Below are positions 1-6,499 of a stretch of DNA of 22,326 nt, piece after piece. A program made the position numbers and the translations under genes. The stretch is taken from IMG/VR virus record IMGVR_UViG_3300031625_000625, positions 1 to 22,326 of that record. The stretch is one strand, 5' to 3'. Below the pieces are notes generated by a model, which was not told the origin of the DNA, searched no databases, and worked only from the letters and a program-made list of their open reading frames with translations. Origin of the DNA: a virus. Within the stretch, counting starts at the first letter, position 1. Every line of letters starts with the position of its first letter.

Positions 1-107
1 AAGGTTTCAGATTCGGCATTTGTCATATTCCATTGAAAAATGGCATCTGTTCTCACGGGATTTTGTTCCATGTAGTATTTACCGATTGATAGTCAAGACC
101 TTCCCAT

Positions 108-150
108 CTTACAGAAAAAATTCAATGCGCCAAGCCCATTTTTCTGTAAG
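108..150 (+). other. Perfect 12-bp hairpin in the gene-free leader region
   Basis: Bases 108-119 (CTTACAGAAAAA) are exactly complementary to 139-150, with a 19-base loop. No T-run follows on either strand at the position a terminator would need, so this is more likely an RNA structural element. The loop contains ATGCGCC at 125-131, which is complementary to GGCGCAT at 672-678. A smaller hairpin sits just upstream at 30-43: CCATT, a GAAA tetraloop, then AATGG. Confidence 0.6.
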
Positions 151-210
151 AGGTATTGCAGTAAGTAAAGAAATATGCTAAACTTCCTGATAACTGAAAT
201 ACACAGGTAA

Positions 211-564
211 GGAGAAACCAATTCTCCCTCAGAATTTTCTCTGGCTAAGGTAAACGCCTAGATTGAGTTTTGATGTAAAAAACCATGGGAGCCGGGTAGG
301 TCTTACTGGCAACCTGCACAAGACGAAGGATCTTGTGTTGTCTCGGGCCGAGGTGTGCCTTAAATCCCTCACCACTGATGCTATGGATTGTTGTGTGGCT
401 TAAAAAGCGACTTGGTGGTAGTCACAACAAGGGATTAGGTTAGCAGGCCATATATTCGAAGTTTACCATTGACGCAGCCGGGAGAGGGTTGTGATCAAGT
501 GCATCTTAGGTATTTTTTGTACCTTTCGATGTTCAAGGTAAATGCTGCGCTTCGAGTCACCCCT
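211..564 (+). ncRNA. Candidate large structured non-coding RNA upstream of the DNA polymerase
   Basis: The whole of 1-704 has no credible reading frame, which is unusual in this compact genome, but it is rich in complementary segments. Those seen are 211-216 with 222-227; 249-255 with 461-467 (GGTAAAC/GTTTACC), closing a multi-branched region; 291-295 with 306-310; 316-323 with 331-338; 363-368 with 431-436 stacked directly on 388-395 with 423-430 (TTGTTGTG/CACAACAA); 473-478 with 544-549 (CGCAGC/GCTGCG); and 501-505 with 528-532 enclosing 508-512 with 520-524. Segments 486-494 and 557-563 can also pair and would cross the 473-478 helix, suggesting a pseudoknot. All helices are read on the plus strand, but orientation and ends are not proven. 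I could not match it to RNase P, tmRNA or a group I intron core. Large phage RNAs such as GOLLD or ROOL are alternatives that I cannot test by eye. Confidence 0.5.
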
Positions 565-629
565 TATTACTTTTTGACTTAAAGTTGTAGTAATTACTTT
601 TACTTAGATCATTAACCATAGCATCCCTT

Positions 630-678
630 ATGCGCCGACATTTCGACAAAGGTTTTTTGGAAAGAGAGATAGGCGCAT
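630..678 (+). promoter_or_regulatory. Hairpin in the leader of the DNA polymerase gene
   Basis: ATGCGCC at 630-636 is exactly complementary to GGCGCAT at 672-678, 27 bases before the polymerase start codon. The same ATGCGCC also lies in the loop of the hairpin at 108-150, so the 672-678 arm has two possible partners. No T-run follows, so this is not a terminator. It could control translation of the polymerase, whose start codon has only a weak ribosome-binding site. Confidence 0.4.
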
Positions 679-704
679 TTGAGTGTTTCGGTTAGTATCG
701 GGAC

Positions 705-2015
705 ATGAACATGTACGACACATCATGGCAATTAGCGGATCTCCTCGAAGGTCAAAAATCGATCTTCATGAGGACCGAGCCAGAGGTGCCGGATTTTACA
801 GATCGTTCATCATTTAGGATTTTGGTGTGGAGCTTGAAACAAAAGTTAGAAATCGAAGTAGACTCAAATAACATTGCATCTGTGATGAGTTTATTTAACG
901 GAACTCTCTTTAACAAAGATCGAGTTGACCGTCTTTATGTTTGGGGCATAAAATCTCTTTACACATATCTCAGGGCATTCAATCCAAAATTTGTAAAGCC
1001 GACTGTGAACATCCTTGATCTCAAGATCATAGAAAGTTTTCAGGGAGTAAGAAAAAATCGCCCAGAAAATGCAGTTGAGGCCATAAATAGGATGAAGCTT
1101 GCAGTCCAGCACAAAAACTGGCAGAAGCTTTACACGACGATTCACTTACCGTTGGCTCTCCGGGTACTACCCGCAATAGAGACAACTCCATTACTTGATG
1201 AAATATCAAGGAAACCTGTATATCCTTACTATGAAATCGAAGGACAGACAAATGGGCGTTTGAATTGTCTTAAGAAATATTCCAATAGTTATCTGCCCCA
1301 CAACATGGGACCAGATGTAAGAGAATCATTGAAACCAAAAGGGGACGATAAGCGTCTTTGTACTGCTGACTTTAAGTCATGTGAAGTTGCGGTTTTACAA
1401 TGGTTGTCTGGAGATGAACAAATTAAGAAAATCTTAGACTCTGGTGAAGACCTTCACCGAGCAATTTATGAAATTGTCACTGGAGATAAATGTGACACAG
1501 ATAAGAAAAGAAACATATCAAAGAAGATGTTCCTTCCGGTGATGTATGGATGCGGACCTAAAGGACTCGCTGCAAACCTCGACGTGGGTGCGTCCGTAGG
1601 GGCAGAGTTATTCCAAAGGATTAGAAGCAACTTCCCTACGGCCACTCATTTTATGCTTGAAAAACAAAGAGATGCAAAGCATGGAGTGGTTACAGATTAC
1701 TTTGGTAGACCAAGAAAATTCCCAGAAGGAGAAGCCTACCGATTCAGAAATACATTCGTGCAAGCCGTGGCCGCAACCGTCTGTCAGGAAAAGCTAATTG
1801 CTTTATGGAAATCCCTTGACGGTGAGACGGCACGGCTTGCTTTTTCTATACATGATGGCTACGGAATCGTTTGTGATATCCCCACTGCCAAACAAACATA
1901 TCAAACAGTAAAAGATACCTTGGAAAGCGAATCGGTGCTGTGCCCCGGTTTGTCTATGAAAGTGGCAATTAAGTTCGGGCTTAAGTTGTCGAATATGATA
2001 ACATTATGGAAATGA
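705..2015 (+). CDS. Family A DNA polymerase, polymerase domain without a functional exonuclease
   Basis: This 436-residue protein is a DNA-dependent DNA polymerase of the Pol I family, expected to copy the phage genome. The three catalytic motifs are visible. Motif A reads TADFKSCEVAVLQWLSGD, with the metal-binding Asp. Motif B is in the KKRNISKKMFLPVMYG segment (fingers helix). Motif C reads SIHDGYG. The usual HDE of motif C is HDG here, so the conserved Glu is missing. GRLNCLKKYSNSYLPHNM matches the GRLSSxxPNLQNIP region. The first 130 residues resemble a decayed 3'-5' exonuclease fold with no DxE pair. Only about 30 residues separate IETTP from GRLN, where Pol I has a thumb of more than 100. 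An in-frame stop (693-695) just upstream fixes the start. The ribosome-binding site is weak. The next gene follows after 18 bases. Confidence 0.9.
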   Translation: MNMYDTSWQLADLLEGQKSIFMRTEPEVPDFTDRSSFRILVWSLKQKLEIEVDSNNIASVMSLFNGTLFNKDRVDRLYVWGIKSLYTYLRAFNPKFVKPTVNILDLKIIESFQGVRKNRPENAVEAINRMKLAVQHKNWQKLYTTIHLPLALRVLPAIETTPLLDEISRKPVYPYYEIEGQTNGRLNCLKKYSNSYLPHNMGPDVRESLKPKGDDKRLCTADFKSCEVAVLQWLSGDEQIKKILDSGEDLHRAIYEIVTGDKCDTDKKRNISKKMFLPVMYGCGPKGLAANLDVGASVGAELFQRIRSNFPTATHFMLEKQRDAKHGVVTDYFGRPRKFPEGEAYRFRNTFVQAVAATVCQEKLIALWKSLDGETARLAFSIHDGYGIVCDIPTAKQTYQTVKDTLESESVLCPGLSMKVAIKFGLKLSNMITLWK

Positions 2016-2033
2016 CCCCTTTCAGGAGGAAAA

Positions 2034-2621
2034 TTGAAAAAATTGAAAAAGAAGAAAACCTTAGAAACAATTGTAAGCAAGTTTCCAATCACGGAAGAAG
2101 AGTATGCTGTTTTGGATAAGAAGTTTGGAAATTTGGCCCACTATGCTGCGTGGCAACTGAAGAAGAAAAATTCACAGAACAATCACACCAACGACCCAGA
2201 TGATGATGTTCAGGAGATGCGAATAGCTTTAATGAGAGCAGGAAGCTATTACAAAAGGCAAACTTACATTGAAGCTTGCTTTGAAGCCATGAACAATCAC
2301 GCTAAAGAAAAGTTCATTAAGAAGCTTCTTACAGAGCTTGAACAACTTTGGATTGATCGCCGTCGTCATGGTGCTAACCGTCAAAAATTTGGCGAGTTTC
2401 AAGAAGTTATCTTAGACCGGCTGGTCAAGAAGCATGTCCCCAAAAAAGATCGACCTGATCGATCAGCGAGTCTCAGATTCGATGTTAAGTTTTGTACTTA
2501 TGCAAAACAAATTTTGTGGAACAGCCAGAAGAGTTTAGGAAAGAAGATAACTCGTGAGAAAAGTTGGCGAACTGGTCTTGTTAGTTTAAGTGAATTCGAT
2601 TACCTTGGAGTAGCTGTGTAG
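2034..2621 (+). CDS. Possible sigma-70 region-2-like transcription factor
   Basis: This is a basic 195-residue protein. Residues around DDDVQEMRIALMRAGSYYKRQTYIEACFEAM resemble sigma region 2.1-2.3 (DLIQEGxIGLxxA...TYA), as in the small T4 late sigma factor gp55. A second stretch near the C-terminus, FDVKFCTYAKQILWNSQKSLGKKI, again resembles the FSTYAxxxIRxxI helix of region 2. No region 4 helix-turn-helix is evident, as in gp55. If correct, it would direct host RNA polymerase to phage promoters. The start is TTG at 2034, chosen because AGGAGG lies at 2024-2029; a second in-frame TTG is at 2043. It is co-transcribed with the polymerase and followed by a strong terminator. The family assignment is inference from short motifs and could be wrong. 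Confidence 0.5.
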   Translation: MKKLKKKKTLETIVSKFPITEEEYAVLDKKFGNLAHYAAWQLKKKNSQNNHTNDPDDDVQEMRIALMRAGSYYKRQTYIEACFEAMNNHAKEKFIKKLLTELEQLWIDRRRHGANRQKFGEFQEVILDRLVKKHVPKKDRPDRSASLRFDVKFCTYAKQILWNSQKSLGKKITREKSWRTGLVSLSEFDYLGVAV

Positions 2622-2645
2622 TATGCACGGCGACATTTTTGCACC

Positions 2646-2679
2646 AGCCCCGTATAGCACTTGTTATACGGGGCTTTTT
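2646..2679 (+). terminator. Rho-independent terminator after the polymerase/sigma-like operon
   Basis: AGCCCCGTATA (2646-2656) pairs perfectly with TATACGGGGCT (2665-2675), with an 8-base loop, followed by a T-run. An 11-bp stem with a GC-rich base and T tail is a textbook intrinsic terminator. Confidence 0.93.
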
Positions 2680-2731
2680 CTTTAAGACCAAAAGTTTCTT
2701 ATTCTTGACCTTGGCACAATCTGTAATTATC

Positions 2732-2769
2732 TGTAAGATCATTTCTCCAACCAGATTAAGAATCTTACA
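2732..2769 (+). other. Inverted repeat in the leader of the 2798 gene
   Basis: TGTAAGAT (2732-2739) is an exact inverted copy of ATCTTACA (2762-2769), with a 22-base loop. It lies between the terminator and the start of the next gene. TTGACC at 2705-2710 could be a promoter -35 box, but the -10 (TATCTG at 2728-2733) is poor. The repeat may be an operator or mRNA leader hairpin. Confidence 0.35.
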
Positions 2770-2797
2770 AAAGAAGGATTGCTTAAAGGAGCGAAAA

Positions 2798-3823
2798 GTG
2801 AAGAAACTAAAATTTCGGACAAGTCAAGAAAACTTTGATGCGATTACAAATCAGGGCGAGTTGTATGCTTCAATACCTGATGGGTATGAAGAGAAAGCTG
2901 TCTTGATGGCAAAAAACATCAAGAAGAAGTATATGCCTAAGTTTTCCAATCGGGAAACGGAATTCATGGTAAAGATGGAGGCTGTTGGAGACCCTGAAAG
3001 AGTAATGCCAATGATGATGGCAATTCTAAGCGTGACTAAAACAGGTTTAGAATCGGTTATTGACAAGTTGCAAAAGGGTAACTTTGGACATTCTAATTAC
3101 ACCATATCTGACATGGTGGAATTTGGTATGTGGAGTGATTTTGATGAAAGTCATTGCTCAGATTACGAGTCTGGAGTATTGACAGGAAAAGAAAAGAACA
3201 TCCCTAAGATATCAGGACTTATTAGTCTTATGTTTCATGGCAGTAGATTGCCGGAACATATCATGCGACAACATCCTTGGCTTCGCAGTTGCAGCAAAGA
3301 GTGCTTCCTTGAGTGTGCTGATGTCCCAATGCGGCATTTACTTCAAAAGACTCGTGCTTATTACAACGGAAGCAGAACTTCTTGCCGGGGTCTTATACTA
3401 CAAAAGTATTATTCAGATGGCCTAACACGTATGGGAGTGAAGTGGAAGGAAAGGGCTATTCGCAAGGGCAGTCGAACATGGGATCATGTGATTGATAACC
3501 CTTTTTTGGCTGTGGAGATTTCTTACCCGGATTCCACAGGAAGTAGTATTACTGGCAAGACAGCCCATCTAACAGGAGATATTGAAAAACAAGATTTCAT
3601 CTCTGTGTTTGTAGGGGGCGGAACTGGCTGGGCTTTAAGACCGGGAGATTGTGAGCGGATCGCCAATTCGTTTAATATGTGTTTCGGCCCATCGAAAGAA
3701 GAAACCTTGGCCTTCTTCTGTTTTGTGGTTAAAGATGTATTGAAGAAAAGAATCTCTAAGAATAAGATACGTCAAATCATGGAAGAGGTGCTAGATGAGG
3801 CTCAACAGAATATTACAAGGTGA
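2798..3823 (+). CDS. Unknown phage protein, 341 residues
   Basis: I do not recognise this protein. The start is GTG at 2798, preceded by AAAGGAG at 2786-2792 with 5-base spacing. An open frame extends upstream to 2639, but it runs through the terminator and is rejected. The protein is soluble-looking, with no signal peptide or membrane segment. It has several cysteines, clustered in LRSCSKECFLECADVP, and others in HCSDYESG, TSCRG and GDCERIANSFNMCFG. A glycine-rich FVGGGTGWALRPGD stretch precedes a basic helical C-terminus. Its last 29 bases overlap the start of the DNA methyltransferase gene, which indicates translational coupling. It may therefore act with the methyltransferase and ParB-like proteins, but no function can be assigned. 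Confidence 0.85.
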   Translation: MKKLKFRTSQENFDAITNQGELYASIPDGYEEKAVLMAKNIKKKYMPKFSNRETEFMVKMEAVGDPERVMPMMMAILSVTKTGLESVIDKLQKGNFGHSNYTISDMVEFGMWSDFDESHCSDYESGVLTGKEKNIPKISGLISLMFHGSRLPEHIMRQHPWLRSCSKECFLECADVPMRHLLQKTRAYYNGSRTSCRGLILQKYYSDGLTRMGVKWKERAIRKGSRTWDHVIDNPFLAVEISYPDSTGSSITGKTAHLTGDIEKQDFISVFVGGGTGWALRPGDCERIANSFNMCFGPSKEETLAFFCFVVKDVLKKRISKNKIRQIMEEVLDEAQQNITR

Positions 3824-4799
3824 TTGTCTTGAAAAAATGGCAGACATCCCTGATGACACTTTTGATATGTCATTTGCTGATCCTCCCTTTAATTTAGACA
3901 AGGGATATGATTCCTACAAGGACTCAAAGAAAGAGGACAAGTATTTCGATTGGTGTTCTGATTGGATGGGGGAGATGGTAAGGATCACCAAGCCATCTGG
4001 TAGTATTTTCTTGCACAACATACCAAAGTGGTTGGTGCAATATACTTGTCACTTGGCGGATTTGGCAACTTTCAAGAACTGGATTTCTTGGGATGCGCCG
4101 ACATCCCCAATGGGTAACACGCTTCAGCCTGCTCATTATGGAATTTTGTATTATGTGAAAGACGAATCACAATGCAAATTTTATGAAATGAGATACCCTC
4201 ATAAAAGATGTAGGGATAAGAAGGACTGCAATTTGTTAACGAAAGATTATGGTGGCAAGAAACATACCATCCATCCTTTCGGACCTTTAGTCAGCGACGT
4301 GTGGACTGATATCCATAGATGCAAGCATGACAGGTACAAAGACAAACATCCTTGTCAGCTTCCAGTTCATTTAATGGAACGACTTGTCTTATTTTGTACA
4401 GATGAAGGCGACAGTGTTTTCGATCCATTTGCAGGAACGGGAACAACCTTGATAGCTGCTCGACGTTTGGGTCGCAAATATCTTGGCATTGAATTGTCAG
4501 AACAGTATGCTAAGATAGCTGCTGACAAATTGGCGTTTGAGAAGACTCCTTCTAAGCTTAATGACATTTGGGTAAGTTGCTATTTGAATAGAATTCACAC
4601 AGCAAGAGAATCAGATATTTCTGAGGGAAGACCCAAGCAGTTCAAAGAAGGTTGGAAAGAGCTTTTTACTAATTGGCCAGACACGGACGATAAGAGAAGA
4701 GACCTAAACACGTCTGATTTGGCCTTCACAAAGGAAGTCAAGAATAAGATTTCCAAACTTTGTAGACCAAAGAAAAAGGTACAAGAAGATGAAAAGTGA
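3795..4799 (+). CDS. DNA methyltransferase of the N6-adenine/N4-cytosine class (beta order)
   Basis: This 334-residue protein is an S-adenosylmethionine-dependent DNA methyltransferase acting on the exocyclic amine of adenine or cytosine. The catalytic DPPF motif is at residues 29-32 (ADPPFNL). The cofactor-binding motif FDPFAGTGTT, with D210, G214 and G216, comes near the C-terminus, followed by GRKYLGIELSEQYAKIA. Catalytic motif before cofactor motif is the beta-group order, as in CcrM. An insertion between them is rich in Lys, His and Cys (MRYPHKRCRDKKDCN). About 80 residues follow the methylase core and look unrelated to it. No restriction endonuclease is nearby, so it is an orphan enzyme, which in phages often protects DNA from host restriction. 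It overlaps the genes on both sides (ATG at 3795; stop at 4799 inside the ParB-like gene). Confidence 0.9.
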   Translation: MRLNRILQGDCLEKMADIPDDTFDMSFADPPFNLDKGYDSYKDSKKEDKYFDWCSDWMGEMVRITKPSGSIFLHNIPKWLVQYTCHLADLATFKNWISWDAPTSPMGNTLQPAHYGILYYVKDESQCKFYEMRYPHKRCRDKKDCNLLTKDYGGKKHTIHPFGPLVSDVWTDIHRCKHDRYKDKHPCQLPVHLMERLVLFCTDEGDSVFDPFAGTGTTLIAARRLGRKYLGIELSEQYAKIAADKLAFEKTPSKLNDIWVSCYLNRIHTARESDISEGRPKQFKEGWKELFTNWPDTDDKRRDLNTSDLAFTKEVKNKISKLCRPKKKVQEDEK

Positions 4800-5820
4800 A
4801 ACGATCAATGTGCATGGCAAGAAGTTTAAGTTGGCCCATGATGTGGTTGACTTGGGATCTCTGATTCCTCAAGCAACTAACCCACGTCATGGAGTTCATT
4901 TGGTTGGCGGCAAGCCTCTCACGTTGTCTCAAATCAAAAAACTTCACAGTGAAGACCCTTTGATACTCCCGCTGTTGAACAGCGTTAAAAAAAATGGAGG
5001 AATTTTAGAGCCTTTGGTGGTGGAGAAAAAGGTCGGCAAGAACTTAACACGTGAAGGCAACCGAAGACTCTTTGTCTTGTATATTCTTGAATCTCAATTT
5101 CCGGGTAAATTTAACAAAGTTCCTGTTAAATTTTTCCCTGACAACATGGATGAGAATCATCGAGCAGATTACATTGGCACTATTCACAGCAAAGAGGTGG
5201 GCAGGAAGCACTGGGGCTCTTTTGCTGAATGGAAGTTTATGTTTGATGAGCAGAAGAGAAGAAAGCTCACAGACAAACAGATGATGGAACTGAAGGACAT
5301 GGACGAGGAAAAGTTCATGATTGGCAAAGCGAGTGTGGCTTTGATGTGCGAGTATATCGTGACGGAGAAGACGCATGAAATCACCGGCCCATGGTCTCAT
5401 ATTTATGAGATTGTAAAAGCGGCGAGACAAGCTTTCCCGAAGTTCATGAAAGACCCCAAGAACAAAGAGAAGAAAGCACTTATTTTCAAGGCAATCAAAG
5501 GCAGGAAGCTTAAGAACCCAATTCAAGCTCGTAAAATTTTGGGAATTCTTAAGAACACGCAAGCTTTGAAGATTTTGGCTAGTCATGGAATCGAACAGGC
5601 GTTGAGTTACAAAAACGATGCCGCTAGGCCCGGAGATTCATCTTTCGGTCACATGGAGAAGCTGCGACTTTCAATTACTTCGAAGCCTAAGCAGTTTGAG
5701 AAGCGATGCAATGGCTTGAGTGATAAAGATGAACAGGAGTTGATAGAGCTTCTGTCAACGCTTTCTGATGTTCTCAAAAAGACAGGGAACAAGAGGATAC
5801 TTAAAGCTGCTGGAATGTAA
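4789..5820 (+). CDS. ParB/Srx-fold protein paired with the DNA methyltransferase
   Basis: This is a 343-residue protein with an N-terminal ParB-like domain. LLNSVKKNGGILEPLVVEK (about residues 64-82) corresponds to the ParB segment where the protein chooses between alternatives and queries a partner. REGNRRL at 88-94 corresponds to the GERR box that binds nucleotide in ParB CTPases; here the Glu is followed by Gly-Asn. The remaining 200 residues are helical and basic, with no standard ParB helix-turn-helix that I can identify. ParB-fold domains are found as DNA segregation CTPases, as nucleases and next to or fused to phage DNA methyltransferases. The gene starts inside the methyltransferase gene (ATG 4789, methylase stop 4799) and ends just before a terminator. 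A partitioning role is unlikely, since no ParA is seen. Confidence 0.75.
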   Translation: MKSETINVHGKKFKLAHDVVDLGSLIPQATNPRHGVHLVGGKPLTLSQIKKLHSEDPLILPLLNSVKKNGGILEPLVVEKKVGKNLTREGNRRLFVLYILESQFPGKFNKVPVKFFPDNMDENHRADYIGTIHSKEVGRKHWGSFAEWKFMFDEQKRRKLTDKQMMELKDMDEEKFMIGKASVALMCEYIVTEKTHEITGPWSHIYEIVKAARQAFPKFMKDPKNKEKKALIFKAIKGRKLKNPIQARKILGILKNTQALKILASHGIEQALSYKNDAARPGDSSFGHMEKLRLSITSKPKQFEKRCNGLSDKDEQELIELLSTLSDVLKKTGNKRILKAAGM

Positions 5821-5836
5821 GTCCCCAAAATTAAAG

Positions 5837-5863
5837 AAAAAGCCCGGTTATGCCGGGCTTTTT
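5837..5863 (+). terminator. Rho-independent terminator after the methyltransferase/ParB-like operon
   Basis: AAAAAGCCCGG (5837-5847) and CCGGGCTTTTT (5853-5863) form an 11-bp perfect stem with a 5-base loop. The A-rich left arm makes it potentially active in both directions. Confidence 0.93.
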
Positions 5864-5898
5864 ATATTGATACATTACATAGTTTAGACTAGAACTCT

Positions 5899-5929
5899 TT
5901 AACAAGTCGGTGATGGCTTAAGGTATACT
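5899..5929 (+). promoter_or_regulatory. Possible promoter of the Nudix gene
   Basis: TTAACA (5899-5904) and TATACT (5924-5929) resemble -35 and -10 boxes, but the 19-base spacing is long and the -10 ends only 4 bases before the ATG. AAGG just upstream of TATACT may instead be the ribosome-binding site, so the promoter could lie further upstream. Confidence 0.3.
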
Positions 5930-5933
5930 CTTT

Positions 5934-6413
5934 ATGACCAACTATGTAATTGTTTGGACGCAGCGTGGGAACTCGAAAGATAATGTTCTTTTGGTTCTAA
6001 AAGACAAACCAGAGTGGCAAAAAGGGAAGTTAAATCTTCCCGGTGGCAAGGTTGAAGATGATGAATCTCCTCTTAAAGCAGCAGTAAGAGAGCTTAAAGA
6101 AGAAACTGGATACGATTCAATTCTTCCTGTAAGAAGCATGGGAATCGTGCAAGACGGCACCAGCATGATTCATTGTGTCAAAGCTGTGATCATGGACAAT
6201 GATGCTCCCTCTCCAAGAGAAGAGGAGACACAAGAAGTTCTGTGGACTCCATGGTACAAAGCAGAGCAGGATTCACGTCTTATACCAAACTTGAGGGTTA
6301 TTATTCCTTTAATGATGACAGGAGTTTCCGGTTGGGCAATTGGCGATACCTATAAAGGAAGCGGCAAAAAACGCCATACCATTAAGATAAGTTTGCCGAC
6401 AAGAGAAATTTGA
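5934..6413 (+). CDS. Nudix hydrolase
   Basis: This 159-residue protein hydrolyses a nucleoside diphosphate linked to another moiety. The Nudix box is complete: G38-x5-E44-x7-R52-E53-L54-x-E56-E57-x-G59-Y60, carrying the metal-binding Glu residues. Length and position of the box (residues 38-60) are normal for a single-domain Nudix enzyme, with W7-Q10 and L35-P36 forming the usual first strands. The substrate cannot be read from the sequence; candidates are oxidised dNTPs, NAD-like dinucleotides, ADP-ribose or RNA caps. It is placed after a terminator and followed by its own short gap, so it may be transcribed alone or with the helicase. Confidence 0.92.
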   Translation: MTNYVIVWTQRGNSKDNVLLVLKDKPEWQKGKLNLPGGKVEDDESPLKAAVRELKEETGYDSILPVRSMGIVQDGTSMIHCVKAVIMDNDAPSPREEETQEVLWTPWYKAEQDSRLIPNLRVIIPLMMTGVSGWAIGDTYKGSGKKRHTIKISLPTREI

Positions 6414-6445
6414 TAATAAGAAGCATGGGCGCATCTTAAAGTTTA

Positions 6446-6454
6446 TGGTATAAA
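6446..6454 (+). promoter_or_regulatory. Extended -10 promoter before the replicative helicase
   Basis: TGGTATAAA matches the TGn-TATAAT extended -10 pattern, which can work without a good -35 box. The predicted transcription start near 6461 leaves a leader of about 40 bases containing the ribosome-binding site AAAAGGAA. Confidence 0.5.
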
Positions 6455-6499
6455 GCTTGGATAACAAGATTACATAAAAGATAAAAGGAAGTGTGCCCA

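Noticed and set aside
1-704. RNase P RNA, tmRNA, tRNA cluster or group I intron in the leader region
   Set aside because: The conserved core sequences that I know for these RNAs are not visible. GGTAAAC is shared with RNase P but only as an isolated match.
2639-2797. Upstream in-frame extension of the 2798 gene from TTG 2639
   Set aside because: It runs through the terminator at 2646-2679, and GTG 2798 has a well-placed AAAGGAG.
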